DNA of 64,000 bases from JAYPHU01 sp964611435 (GTDB lineage Bacteria > Pseudomonadota > Alphaproteobacteria > Rhodospirillales > UBA2165). The stretch covers positions 1 to 64,000 of the forward strand of contig CAZSXT010000018.1 of the NCBI GenBank assembly GCA_964611435.1, written 5' to 3'. Below, piece by piece: positions 32,290-41,681 of the stretch. Both the position numbers and the translations under genes were made by a program. The notes below the pieces were generated by a model. That model was not told where the DNA came from. It saw only the letters and a program-made list of their open reading frames with translations, and searched no databases. The first letter of the stretch is position 1, and every line of letters begins with the position of its first letter.

Positions 32290-34605
32290 ATGGACGACAA
32301 GATCAAGGCGGAAACCGAAAAACTTCGCGACGACGCGATTGAATACCACCGCTATCCCACCCCTGGTAAAATATCGGTCAACACGACCACGGCGCTGGCC
32401 AACCAGCGGGACTTGTCCTTGGCCTATTCGCCGGGCGTCGCCTATGTCTCCACACTGATCGAAGAGAACCCGGCGGAAGCCGCGAACGTGACCGCGCGCG
32501 GCAATCTGGTGGCGGTGATCTCCAACGGCACGGCCGTGCTGGGCCTCGGCAACATCGGCGCACTGGCGTCCAAGCCGGTGATGGAAGGCAAGGGCGGGTT
32601 GTTCAAGAAGTTCGCCGGCATCGACGTGTTCGATATCGAGATAAACGAGACCGATCCGGATAAGCTCGTCGATATTATCACCTCGTTGGAACCCACCTTC
32701 GGCGGGATTAACCTGGAAGACATCAAGGCCCCCGAATGTTTCGAGATCGAGGAGAAGGTCAAACAGCGGGTGCAAATCCCGGTCATGCATGACGATCAGC
32801 ACGGCACCGCCATCATCGTCGCCGCCGCCGTGGTCAACGCGCTGGAGATCGTCGGCAAGAAAATCGAAAACGTGACCCTCGCCTGCAACGGGGCCGGCGC
32901 GGCGGCGCTGGCGTGTTTGGATTTGCTGCTGACGCTCGGCATGAAAAAAGAGAACATCATCATGTGCGATTCCCAAGGTGTGGTGCACACGGACCGGGAA
33001 GGGTTGGGCAATCAGTATAAGGCGCGTTTTGCCGCGAAGACCAAGGCGCGGTCCTTGGGCGACGCCATCCTGGGCCGGGATATTTTCCTCGGGGTCTCTG
33101 TCGGCGATACGGTGACCGTGGATATGGTGAAGTCCATGGCCGACAAGCCGATCATCATGGCGCTGGCCAATCCCGATCCGGAAATCCGCCCCGAACTGGC
33201 GAAGGAGGCTGATCCGGATGCGATCATTGCCACCGGGCGCAGCGATTATCCCAATCAGGTGAACAACGTGTTGTGTTTCCCGTTCATGTTCCGGGGCGCA
33301 CTCGACGTTGGTGCAACGACGATTAACGACGAAATGAAAGCCGCCTGCGTGCACGCCCTGGCGTCCCTGGCCAAGGCGGAATCCGATGAGACCGTGGTCC
33401 AGGCCTATGGATTGTCGGAACTGAAATTCGGGCCCGATTATGTGATCCCCAAGCCGTTCGACCCGCGTCTGTTGTCCCATTTGGCGCCGGCGGTCGCCAA
33501 GGCGGCCATGGACTCCGGTGTGGCCACCCGGCCGATCGAGGATTTCGACGCCTACCGGGAAAAACTGAATGAATTTGTCTTTAAATCTGGCAACGCCATG
33601 CGGCCGCTATTTGATCAGGCGCGGACGGACCCGAAACGGGTTGCCTATGCAGAAGGGGAATCCCATCGGGTGCTGCGCGCCGTCCAACAGGCGGTGGACG
33701 AAGGGATTGTTAAGCCGATCCTGATCGGCCGGCGTAACGTTATCGAAATGCGAATTGAACAATTGGGCCTCCGGCTCAGACCCGACGAGGATTTCGAACT
33801 GGTGGATACCGATCATGATGATCGTTACCGGGCATATTGGGAACATTACCATTCGATCAAACGGCGGGAGGGGGTGTCCATCAATGAGGCCCGAAAGCTT
33901 CTCCGCACCAACACCACGGTGATTGCCGCGCTGATGGTGGTGCGCGGCGAGGCCGACGCCATGCTGTGCGGCAGCCAGTCCCGCTACCGGGAACATCTGA
34001 ACCATATCTTTTCCATCATTGGTCTGAGGGACAATGTGGATCGTTCCGGTGCGCTGGTTATGCTGATCACCGATCAAGGCACGTTTTTTATCTGTGATCC
34101 CTATGTGAATCCGGGACCGACGGCGGAACAGATCGCCCAGTTCACCGTCCTGGCGGCGGAGACGGTGCGCCACTTCGGGATCGAGCCCAAGGCCGCCATG
34201 CTGTCCCACTCTAACTTCGGCACGTCGAGTCTACCCACCGCCCAGAAGATGCGGGATGCGGTGCAGCTTGTCCGGGAAATGGATTCCAGTTTCGAAGTAG
34301 AAGGCGAAATGCACGCCGATGCGGCGCTCCGCGAGGAACTGCGCGGCCCCTTGATGGGCGAAACCAATCTGACTGGTCAGGCTAACCTCCTGGTTATGCC
34401 GTCTCTGGATGCGGCGAATATTTCCTACAATATATTGCGCATCCTCTCGGGCGGCATTTCTATCGGGCCCATGCTGCTGGGTCTCAAGCGCCCGGCGCAT
34501 ATCCTGCAGGAAACGGTGACTACGCGCGGCATCCTGAACATGACCGCCGTCGCCGTTGTTGAAGCGCAAGCCGCCACGGATCAGGAACTGCCGTTCGGGA
34601 AGTAA
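32290..34605 (+). CDS. maeB: NADP-dependent malic enzyme with phosphotransacetylase-like domain
   Basis: 771 residues from ATG 32290, which has GGGAGG 6 bases upstream; an in-frame TTG at 32227 is less likely. N-terminal malic domain (HRYPTPGKISV, SLAYSPGVAYVS) and NAD(P)-binding domain (LACNGAGAAALACL near 220) oxidise malate to pyruvate and CO2. The C-terminal 330 residues are a PTA-like domain that regulates rather than catalyses in known MaeB proteins. Divergent from argG with a 220-bp shared upstream region. Confidence 0.95.
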   Translation: MDDKIKAETEKLRDDAIEYHRYPTPGKISVNTTTALANQRDLSLAYSPGVAYVSTLIEENPAEAANVTARGNLVAVISNGTAVLGLGNIGALASKPVMEGKGGLFKKFAGIDVFDIEINETDPDKLVDIITSLEPTFGGINLEDIKAPECFEIEEKVKQRVQIPVMHDDQHGTAIIVAAAVVNALEIVGKKIENVTLACNGAGAAALACLDLLLTLGMKKENIIMCDSQGVVHTDREGLGNQYKARFAAKTKARSLGDAILGRDIFLGVSVGDTVTVDMVKSMADKPIIMALANPDPEIRPELAKEADPDAIIATGRSDYPNQVNNVLCFPFMFRGALDVGATTINDEMKAACVHALASLAKAESDETVVQAYGLSELKFGPDYVIPKPFDPRLLSHLAPAVAKAAMDSGVATRPIEDFDAYREKLNEFVFKSGNAMRPLFDQARTDPKRVAYAEGESHRVLRAVQQAVDEGIVKPILIGRRNVIEMRIEQLGLRLRPDEDFELVDTDHDDRYRAYWEHYHSIKRREGVSINEARKLLRTNTTVIAALMVVRGEADAMLCGSQSRYREHLNHIFSIIGLRDNVDRSGALVMLITDQGTFFICDPYVNPGPTAEQIAQFTVLAAETVRHFGIEPKAAMLSHSNFGTSSLPTAQKMRDAVQLVREMDSSFEVEGEMHADAALREELRGPLMGETNLTGQANLLVMPSLDAANISYNILRILSGGISIGPMLLGLKRPAHILQETVTTRGILNMTAVAVVEAQAATDQELPFGK

Positions 34606-34784
34606 GACCCCAACACCCTGCTTTCGTTTCCGGCGTTCTGGGCCTAAATTGCGCCTCCCCCTAACGTGCGAGCTGACCGGGCGGGTTCTGGCCGGCCCGC
34701 AGATTTACCCGTGTCGAGGCGACGCTTATCACCCAGGATCATGTCCATAACAACCAACGGGTAGCGGTTATCACCGCGGCGACC

Positions 34785-35927
34785 TTGGCCCAATCGGTCG
34801 GGGCGTGGGGCATGTTCGTCTATACGGCGGGCGCCTCCGCGATCGCCGCCGATCTGAACGTTTCGGCGACCTATATCGGGTATCAAATCGGTATCGCGTA
34901 TTTTGCCGCGACCCTGTGTACCCTCTATTCCAGCGGCATTACGCGGCGTATCGGCTGTATCCGGTCTCTGGCGGCCGCCATGGCCCTGGTCGCCGTTGGG
35001 GCGTTGGCCACGACCTTGTGGCAGCTTGCCGGGATGTTTCTGGGTTCCGTCATTATGGGGATCGGGTTCGGCCTGATCCCGGCGTCCGCATCCCAAGTGC
35101 TGATTGCCGTCACGGATAAGACCAATCGCGCTCTGATCTTTTCCATCAAGCAGAGCGGCATTCCTGTCGGCGGTCTTCTGGCGGCGTTGACGACCCCCTA
35201 TTTTGCGGAAGCGTGGGACTGGCGGTTTGCCGGTTTTGCGGTGAGTGTAAGTTGCGTCGCGATTTTTCTGTTTTTGTTTTTGAACCGCCGCCGCTGGATC
35301 ATCGAAGATGCGAGCACTGGCTCTACGTCCTTCAATCCCTTCCTGCCGCTGGTGGTTCTGCATCGGTCGCGCCGGCTGAATGCGCTTATTTTGATGGCGA
35401 TCTGTTATGTGGGTATTCAGATAGTCTGGCTGACTTTTATGAGCCCCTTCTATGTTGAGGAGCTCAAAATTTCTCTGGTCGAGGCGGGCTTCTTTTTGGC
35501 CATCGTCCAAGTGACGGGCATCTTCGGCCGCATTTTCTGGGGATGGGTATCGGACCGGTTGCAGGACAATTTTACGCCCATGCTGATGCTGGGCTGGCTC
35601 ATGATGATCTGTTGCGGCTCTGCCTATTTCCTGGGCGGTGACACGCCCTTTGCCTTATTCACACTGCTGAGTTTCGCCATCGGGTTTTCCGCTGTCAGCT
35701 GGAACGGTGTTTTCCACGCCGCCCTGATTGAGGTGTCGGACCCCGGCGAGACCGTCTCGGTGATCGCTGGCATGGCGTTCTATGTCTACATCGCCATGTT
35801 TGTCTGGCCGGCCCTGTTCGCGCTGATCATCGATTGGAGCGGAAGTTACGTGATGCCGGTCACCAGCTTGGTGCTGTTCTCTCTTGGCGGGATTTACTTT
35901 GCCTGGCAGGCGAAGGTCAGGCGCTAG
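34785..35927 (+). CDS. MFS transporter with uncertain start
   Basis: At least 380 residues with 12 predicted helices in two bundles; the loop between helices 2 and 3 has the MFS-like SGITRRIGCIRS. Substrate unknown. TTG 34785 is the first usable codon, but helix 1 clearly begins upstream (HNNQRVAVITAATLAQ), where no start codon exists before the in-frame stop at 34674. An ATG at 34741 is one base out of frame; adding one base after ATGTC would give M-S-x-N-N-Q-R-V. Either a sequence error or a real frameshift may have hit the start. Confidence 0.7.
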   Translation: MAQSVGAWGMFVYTAGASAIAADLNVSATYIGYQIGIAYFAATLCTLYSSGITRRIGCIRSLAAAMALVAVGALATTLWQLAGMFLGSVIMGIGFGLIPASASQVLIAVTDKTNRALIFSIKQSGIPVGGLLAALTTPYFAEAWDWRFAGFAVSVSCVAIFLFLFLNRRRWIIEDASTGSTSFNPFLPLVVLHRSRRLNALILMAICYVGIQIVWLTFMSPFYVEELKISLVEAGFFLAIVQVTGIFGRIFWGWVSDRLQDNFTPMLMLGWLMMICCGSAYFLGGDTPFALFTLLSFAIGFSAVSWNGVFHAALIEVSDPGETVSVIAGMAFYVYIAMFVWPALFALIIDWSGSYVMPVTSLVLFSLGGIYFAWQAKVRR

Positions 35928-35942
35928 GCGCGCCGCGCAGTC

Positions 35943-37304
35943 CTAGTACGCCAGTTCGGTAAACGCTGGTTCGACGGAGCCGTTCCACTCGCCATCGAAC
36001 TTGGCGAGCAGGTCTTCTGCCGGGGAGCGGCCCGACTTGGCAATCTCGACCAGCGGGTTGAGGAAGCTGGTTTCGTCATTGCCGGAACTGTCCAACCGCT
36101 TGCGGCGCTGAAGCCCGCTTTTAGAGATGTTCAACACGTCAATCGCCATCTCTTGAAGCTTGCCGCTCCGAAACGGAGTCTGGAGAGCGGTCTTGGGAAC
36201 CCCGTCCCGAAGGGCGGAGATTTCGTTGACCGACCAATCGGCGATATAGGCCTCCACGTCGGCGAGGGCCTGTGCGTCGTACAAGAGCCCAACCCAGAAC
36301 GCCGGCAGGGCGCAGAGCCGGTTCCAAGGCCCGCCGTCGGCGCCCCGCATCTCCAGGAAACGTTTCAACCGGACTTCGGGGAAGGCGGTCGTCATATGGT
36401 CTTCCCAATCGGTGATGGTCGGCTTCTCGCCGGGCAGGGCCGGCAATTCGCCCTTCATGAAATCCCGGAAGGATTGTCCCGAGGCGTCAATATACGTACC
36501 GTCCCGGTAGACGAAGTACATGGGCACATCGAGCATGTAGTCCACATAACGTTCGAAGCCAAAATTATCGTCGAAGACAAAGGGCAACATGCCGGTGCGG
36601 TCTGGATCGGTGTCGTTCCAAATCTCGCTGCGGAAACTCAGGAAGCCGTTCTTGCCGCCATCCCGGAATGGTGAGTTGGCCCAAAGCGCCGTGGCAACGG
36701 GCTGCAGCGCCAGGGCGGCGCGAAACATCCGCACCATGTTGGCTTCGCTGTCAAAGTCCAGATTCACCTGGACGGTGCAGGTGGCCAGCATCATGTGGTG
36801 GCCGAGCGTGCCCCGCTTGGGCATATATTCCCGCATAATTTTATAGCGGCCCTTGGGCATCCATTCGATTTCGTCCAATGTTCCCTTGGCCAGATAGCCG
36901 AGGCCAACGAAACTGACGCCCATTTCCCCGGCGACCTCCTTGACCTGTTTCAGGTGGCCGGTCACCTCGCTGCAGGTTTGATGAATGGTCTCCAGCGGCG
37001 CGCCGGAGAGTTCCACCTGACCGCCGGGCTCCAGACTGACCGAACTGCCGTCCGGTTTCTTCAGGGCGATCGGGTTGCCCTTCTCCAGCACCGGTTCCCA
37101 GCCAAATCGAGTCATCCCGTCCAGCAGGGTGCGGATGCCCTTTGGTCCCTCGTAGCGGAGGGTCGTCAGGGTCGCAGGATCGATGGCAAACTTTTCATGT
37201 TCGGTGCCGATCCGCCATTTTTCCGCCGGCTTACAGCCGCTTGCGAGATAGGCAACGAGGTCGGATTTGTCGGATATGGCAGGGTCTGCGCTGACAGCGT
37301 TCAT
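35943..37304 (-). CDS. gshA: Glutamate-cysteine ligase, plant/alphaproteobacterial type
   Basis: 453 residues. First step of glutathione synthesis: gamma-glutamylcysteine from Glu, Cys and ATP. RIGTEHEKFAIDP near 31-43 and LEPGGQVELSGAPLETIHQT near 92-111 are signatures of this class, which is like plant GCL and unlike the E. coli enzyme. Conserved ARMFR-like region (ANMVRMFRAALALQPVATAL) is present. It follows rsmE in the same direction, 64 bp away. The GST-fold proteins at 13955 and 50184 fit a glutathione-using cell. Confidence 0.93.
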   Translation of the reverse strand: MNAVSADPAISDKSDLVAYLASGCKPAEKWRIGTEHEKFAIDPATLTTLRYEGPKGIRTLLDGMTRFGWEPVLEKGNPIALKKPDGSSVSLEPGGQVELSGAPLETIHQTCSEVTGHLKQVKEVAGEMGVSFVGLGYLAKGTLDEIEWMPKGRYKIMREYMPKRGTLGHHMMLATCTVQVNLDFDSEANMVRMFRAALALQPVATALWANSPFRDGGKNGFLSFRSEIWNDTDPDRTGMLPFVFDDNFGFERYVDYMLDVPMYFVYRDGTYIDASGQSFRDFMKGELPALPGEKPTITDWEDHMTTAFPEVRLKRFLEMRGADGGPWNRLCALPAFWVGLLYDAQALADVEAYIADWSVNEISALRDGVPKTALQTPFRSGKLQEMAIDVLNISKSGLQRRKRLDSSGNDETSFLNPLVEIAKSGRSPAEDLLAKFDGEWNGSVEPAFTELAY

Positions 37305-37368
37305 GTTGGACTTTCACTTCGGGGCGGGGTGATCTTGTGGTTGATATCCCCTAACCGTGACGAATGTA

Positions 37369-38103
37369 TTAACTCTTCTCGACCCAGTCTCCGGCCACCG
37401 CCTGCCAAACCGTCATAGCGGCAATCGCCGCGGTTTCGGCCCGCAGCAGACGCCGGCCCATGGATGCTGACGTAACAAAATCCAGATTTGCCAGAGCGTC
37501 AAGCTCCTCGGGTGAGAAACCGCCCTCTGGTCCTATCAGGATGGTGCCTGGCTTACCGATATGTGCCTTCATGGCGTGGGCAACCGATCTTCCCGTGCCC
37601 GTCTCGTTCATCAGGATCACCGGCCGGTCCGACGGCCACTCTCGGAACACTTGGCGCAGGGGCTGCGACGCATCAATGGAGGGGACGGTAAGCCGGCCGC
37701 ATTGTTCCGACGCCTCCCGGGTGATGGCCGACAGGCGATCCGTATTGATCCTGTCTGAATTGGTGCGATCCGTAATGACGGGTAACATCCGGGTAACGCC
37801 CAGCTCCGTCGCTTTTTCGGCAATCAGGTCCACCGGGCCTCGTTTCAGAAGGGCAAACATCAGCCACAAATCAGGTTCTTCTGGCTGAGGACGGATTTGT
37901 GTTTGGAGCGCCAGCCGCACCTCCTTCTTAGCGGCGGAGGCGATACTTGCCCGCCATTCACCGTCCCGGCCGTTGAACAGCAATACCGCGTCACCCACCG
38001 ATCGCCGCATGACATTAGCCAGATAGTGGGATTGGCCTTTGTCCAGGGAGATTTCTCCGCCATGGTTAAGCGGTGTCTCTACATAGAGCCGGATGTCGCT
38101 CAT
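37369..38103 (-). CDS. rsmE: 16S rRNA m3U1498 methyltransferase
   Basis: 244 residues. N-terminal PUA-like domain (about 1-75, GQSHYLANVMRRSVGDAVLL) and a SPOUT knot domain with ILIGPEGGFSPEELDAL near 196-212 that binds S-adenosylmethionine, and SMGRRLLRAETAAIAAM at the C-terminus. Methylates U1498 in the 30S subunit. Its start overlaps the cyclase stop by 4 bases (ATGA), implying translational coupling. Confidence 0.94.
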   Translation of the reverse strand: MSDIRLYVETPLNHGGEISLDKGQSHYLANVMRRSVGDAVLLFNGRDGEWRASIASAAKKEVRLALQTQIRPQPEEPDLWLMFALLKRGPVDLIAEKATELGVTRMLPVITDRTNSDRINTDRLSAITREASEQCGRLTVPSIDASQPLRQVFREWPSDRPVILMNETGTGRSVAHAMKAHIGKPGTILIGPEGGFSPEELDALANLDFVTSASMGRRLLRAETAAIAAMTVWQAVAGDWVEKS

Positions 38104-40241
38104 TTCTCGTCCATATGGATCATGGCGCCGACCTGGCCTGCTTCCAGCCGTTTCAGGTGGAACCGGATCAGCGGGTCATCCGGGAACGTGGCCGCCAAAT
38201 CCCGGAACTTCTCCAGGGCCGCCGGATCCTCGGAGATCACCAAGTCATAGGCCTCCAGGTAGCGCTGTACCCGGTCGGACCCGATCTCCGCCTTGGTCAA
38301 GGGCTCCAGCGCGACGATACCGGTTGTCTTACCCTTCAATACGACGATGCCCACCGGCCGTCCCGTAAAGTCGGGGGCCAGCATGGCGGTCTCGATGCTG
38401 ATGCAGACATTGGTGCCAAGATATTTGTTCACCCCTTCCATGCGGGAGGCGGTGTTGATGGCGTCCCCATGGGCGGCATAGTTAAACAGCACGTCGCCGC
38501 CCATATTGCCGATGATTACCGGGCCGGTGTGGACGCCAATCCGGGTTTTGCCGACGGGCTGGCCCAGACGGCGATATTTCTCCGAAAATTCTTTGGCGAA
38601 CTGATCCATTTCCAGGGCGCAGGCGATGGCGCGTTCGGCATGATCGGCCTGTGTCACCGGTGCGTTAAAGAAAAAGGCGGTGGCGTCGCCAACGATGGCG
38701 TCCAACGTGCCGCCGTGGCGAAAACCGATTTCCACCATGCCGTTGAGATATTCGTTCAGCAGGGGAATAAGCGTGCCCGGTTCGGACTTTTCCACCAGCG
38801 GCGTAAAGCCGGCCAGATCGGAAAACAGAAAACTCAGCACGCGCCGCTCTCCGCCTAGCTCCATTTGATTAGGATTGCGGATCAGTTCTTCGACAAAATT
38901 GGGGGAAACGTAGTGTGAGAAGGCTTCCCGGATCCACCGTCCCTGCTGCTCGGTCTGCAAGTGCCTAAGGACGGAACAAGAGAGAAACACCAGAACGCCC
39001 GTCAGCGCGGGGAATACAGGGTCGATCAGAAGTCCGTGGGCCGCAAAGGCGTACATGGAAAGGCCGATTGAGATCACCACCGCCGCCATGCCCAGTAGCA
39101 CCGAGATGACCGCGCCGAACAGATAGGTGAGTCCAATGACCACAAGGCCCAGCACCAACATAAAGGCCATCTCTGCCCCGTTGGCCCAATCTGGTCGGGA
39201 CAGGTACTGACCGTTGATCATTTGTGCGAGCATCTGCGCCTGCATCTCCACGCCGGGCATGGCGCCCAAGGGGCTGAACCGCAAATCCAATAGACCCGTG
39301 GCGGACGCGCCGATGAGAACAATCTTACCGGTGAACGTATCAGCCGGCGCCTCGTCCCGAATGATCTTCCAGGCGGGTGTTTTCATGGCCGCCGGTAGTT
39401 CGCCGAAGTGCAGCCACAACCGGCCATTGGCGTCTGTCGGGATGGTCAGATCGCCGATTCGGACCGAAATCAGCCCGGTGGGGTCACCAAAGCTCTTCTC
39501 CGAACTCGCGCCGGACGAGGTCACGATGTAGGTTGATGCGCCCTGGGCGACGCGGAGAGCCTCGGCAATCAATGACGGTACAATTCTGCCGCCGTTGCGC
39601 ATCAACAAGGGCACCCGCCGGACGACGCCGTCCTGATCCGGCGCGAAATTCATGGCGCCGGAGCCTTTTGCCGCCTCGTCGAACAGCCGCATCGAGGTGA
39701 TGGCGCCGGGAAAGTCCAGCAGGAAGGGTTTCGGATCATCGCCGGCTTGGGCGACCCCGAATTTTATGACGGGGATGGAGGTATCCTTTTCCCGGTTGGT
39801 CAGCGCCAGCCCGGTCACCGCCCGGCCCTTGGCCAAGGCGTCGGCGAACAGCTGGTCATGGTCGGGCAGATTGTCCAGTTCTTGCTTCAGCTCCGGCGAC
39901 GCTTGCAGCCGCCGGGCCATCTGCCTGGGCGACGTCCGGTCGGTCTCCGAGAACATCATATCGAAGGCGATGGCCGCTGCGCCGGCTTCGTTCAGATGGG
40001 TGACCAGGTCCGCCAGAATATCCCTCGGCCAAGGCCATTGCCCCAGTATTTCGATGCTGGCTTCGTCGATATCGACCACTTGGACCGGCGCCGGTTTGAT
40101 CTCCCGCGGACGCCAGCGCTGATAGACATCGAACACGGCATTGCGCACGGTTTCGATCAAGGCGGGCTCTTCCGCGCGAATGCCGATGGCCGCGATCAGG
40201 ATCGCCGCGGAAACAAGCAGGGGGTAAAAACGCATCATCAC
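38100..40241 (-). CDS. CHASE2-domain class III nucleotidyl cyclase homologue
   Basis: 713 residues. Helix at about 5-22, an extracytoplasmic CHASE2 sensor (about 35-335), three helices (about 358-440), then a cyclase domain (about 465-645). Metal Asp residues are present (D475 in FSDLAGF, D519 in IVGDA) and the Asn/Arg pair that holds the ribose and transition state (NTASR). The adenine-specifying Lys is Ala515 (LDAIVGD) and the second specificity residue is Ala589 (NYAAHGD). cAMP synthesis is therefore uncertain. Coupled to rsmE. Confidence 0.87.
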   Translation of the reverse strand: MMMRFYPLLVSAAILIAAIGIRAEEPALIETVRNAVFDVYQRWRPREIKPAPVQVVDIDEASIEILGQWPWPRDILADLVTHLNEAGAAAIAFDMMFSETDRTSPRQMARRLQASPELKQELDNLPDHDQLFADALAKGRAVTGLALTNREKDTSIPVIKFGVAQAGDDPKPFLLDFPGAITSMRLFDEAAKGSGAMNFAPDQDGVVRRVPLLMRNGGRIVPSLIAEALRVAQGASTYIVTSSGASSEKSFGDPTGLISVRIGDLTIPTDANGRLWLHFGELPAAMKTPAWKIIRDEAPADTFTGKIVLIGASATGLLDLRFSPLGAMPGVEMQAQMLAQMINGQYLSRPDWANGAEMAFMLVLGLVVIGLTYLFGAVISVLLGMAAVVISIGLSMYAFAAHGLLIDPVFPALTGVLVFLSCSVLRHLQTEQQGRWIREAFSHYVSPNFVEELIRNPNQMELGGERRVLSFLFSDLAGFTPLVEKSEPGTLIPLLNEYLNGMVEIGFRHGGTLDAIVGDATAFFFNAPVTQADHAERAIACALEMDQFAKEFSEKYRRLGQPVGKTRIGVHTGPVIIGNMGGDVLFNYAAHGDAINTASRMEGVNKYLGTNVCISIETAMLAPDFTGRPVGIVVLKGKTTGIVALEPLTKAEIGSDRVQRYLEAYDLVISEDPAALEKFRDLAATFPDDPLIRFHLKRLEAGQVGAMIHMDEK

Positions 40242-40395
40242 GCGACTATAAACACCAATTGTCTGAAATTTCAGCTATTTTCGGCCACGTGGCGGGTTGC
40301 CCCCTTGTGAACACCGGGACATGACAGTTCCCGGTCGCCGCATTATGATCATGCGCACGCGCCAGTAAGGGGCAATAGGGAGGAGACTCAGCGCC

Positions 40396-40689
40396 ATGAC
40401 CGACGACGCCATCGCCAAATTGCGGGAATATCGGGACAGTATCGACAATATCGATGCGGCTTTGGTGTTTCTCCTCTCAGAGCGGTTTAAAATCACCCAA
40501 AAGGTTGGAGAGTTTAAGGCGCAGAACGAACTGCCGCCCGCCGATAAAGGCCGGGAGGCGGAACAGATCAAGCGTCTCAGGACCCTGGCGGCCGACGCCA
40601 AACTGGATCCTGATTTCAGCGAGAAGTTCCTCAACTTCATTGTCGAGGAAGTGATCCGCAATCACGAGAAAATACGGGACGGGGGATAG
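40396..40689 (+). CDS. Chorismate mutase, AroQ type
   Basis: 97 residues, all helical. LREYRDSIDNIDAALVFLLSERFKITQKVGEFKAQ has the usual Arg, Lys and hydrophobic pattern of the AroQ helix 1; helix 3 ends LNFIVEEVIRNHEKI. Turns chorismate into prephenate, the substrate of the separately encoded PheA at 4743. Start ATG follows GGGAGGAG. Divergent from the cyclase, 154 bp upstream space; ubiA, another chorismate-derived pathway gene, follows 26 bp later. Confidence 0.9.
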   Translation: MTDDAIAKLREYRDSIDNIDAALVFLLSERFKITQKVGEFKAQNELPPADKGREAEQIKRLRTLAADAKLDPDFSEKFLNFIVEEVIRNHEKIRDGG

Positions 40690-40715
40690 ACTCCGCTGCC
40701 GGCCATGGATGGATC

Positions 40716-41669
40716 ATGGTGAGCGACGCAACCTCCGGCTCCGGACCAGAAAATAGTTTCGAGGCCAGCGACATCCCCAAAGGGGGATGGGTCGATTCGT
40801 GGGTGCCCGCGGCATTGCGGCCCTATGCGCGGATGGCCCGGTTCGACCGGCCCATCGGCACCTGGCTGTTGCTGTTTCCCTGCTGGTGGTCGTTGGTCTT
40901 CGCTTACCAGGATTGGACGAATGTCAGCCGCTTCGTCTGGTTCTTTATCCTGTTCGGAATCGGTGCGACGATCATGCGGGGCGCCGGCTGCACCTTTAAT
41001 GACATCACTGATCGGAATTTTGACGGCAAGGTCGCCCGGACCGCCGACCGGCCGATCCCGTCGGGCCAGGTCAGCGTTCGCCAGGCGGTCCTTTATATGA
41101 TCATCCTCAGCCTGATCGGGTTCATTGTTTTGATCCAGTTCAACGTCTTCGCCGTCGGCGTCGGTGTGGCGTCGCTTTTCCTTGTGGCGATCTATCCGTT
41201 TATGAAACGGGTGACCTATTGGCCGCAGTTTTTCTTGGGCCTCGCCTTCAACTGGGGGGCGCTGTTGGGCTGGGCGGCGGTGCGCGGCGATCTGCAGTGG
41301 CCCGCCCTGGTGCTTTATGTCGGCGGCATCTTCTGGACCTTGGGCTACGACACGATCTATGCCCATCAGGACAAGGAAGATGATTTGTTTGTCGGGATCA
41401 AGTCGTCGGCCATCCGTCTGGGCGCGGGCACCCGGCCCTGGCTGTTTCTGTTTTATGGGAGCGCTGCAGTATTGTTTACCATCACCGGCTGGATGCTGGG
41501 CCTAAGCTGGCCCTTTTATGTGGCCATGGGGCTGGCGGCGATCCAGCTCGCTTGGCAGGCCTGGGACGTGGATATCGACGATCCGGCGGACTGTTTGCGC
41601 AAATTCAAATCGAACCGGCTGTTCAGCTGGATTCTACTGGTCGGGATTATCCTCGGCCATATTGTATAG
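40716..41669 (+). CDS. ubiA: 4-hydroxybenzoate polyprenyltransferase
   Basis: 317 residues. Membrane prenyltransferase of ubiquinone synthesis. First aspartate motif N-D-I-T-D-R-N-F-D (near 94-102), second motif DTIYAHQDKEDD (near 212-223), eight or nine helices. The N-terminal extension (VDSWVPAALRPYARMARFDRPIGTWL) matches alphaproteobacterial UbiA. ATG at 40716 or a little downstream. Follows the chorismate mutase gene, followed 12 bp later by a hydrolase. Confidence 0.94.
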   Translation: MVSDATSGSGPENSFEASDIPKGGWVDSWVPAALRPYARMARFDRPIGTWLLLFPCWWSLVFAYQDWTNVSRFVWFFILFGIGATIMRGAGCTFNDITDRNFDGKVARTADRPIPSGQVSVRQAVLYMIILSLIGFIVLIQFNVFAVGVGVASLFLVAIYPFMKRVTYWPQFFLGLAFNWGALLGWAAVRGDLQWPALVLYVGGIFWTLGYDTIYAHQDKEDDLFVGIKSSAIRLGAGTRPWLFLFYGSAAVLFTITGWMLGLSWPFYVAMGLAAIQLAWQAWDVDIDDPADCLRKFKSNRLFSWILLVGIILGHIV

Positions 41670-41681
41670 GAGGGTCATCGC

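Noticed and set aside
32053..33480. A 475-codon minus-strand frame opposite maeB
   Set aside because: Same reasons; no motif, and it would overlap the argG start.
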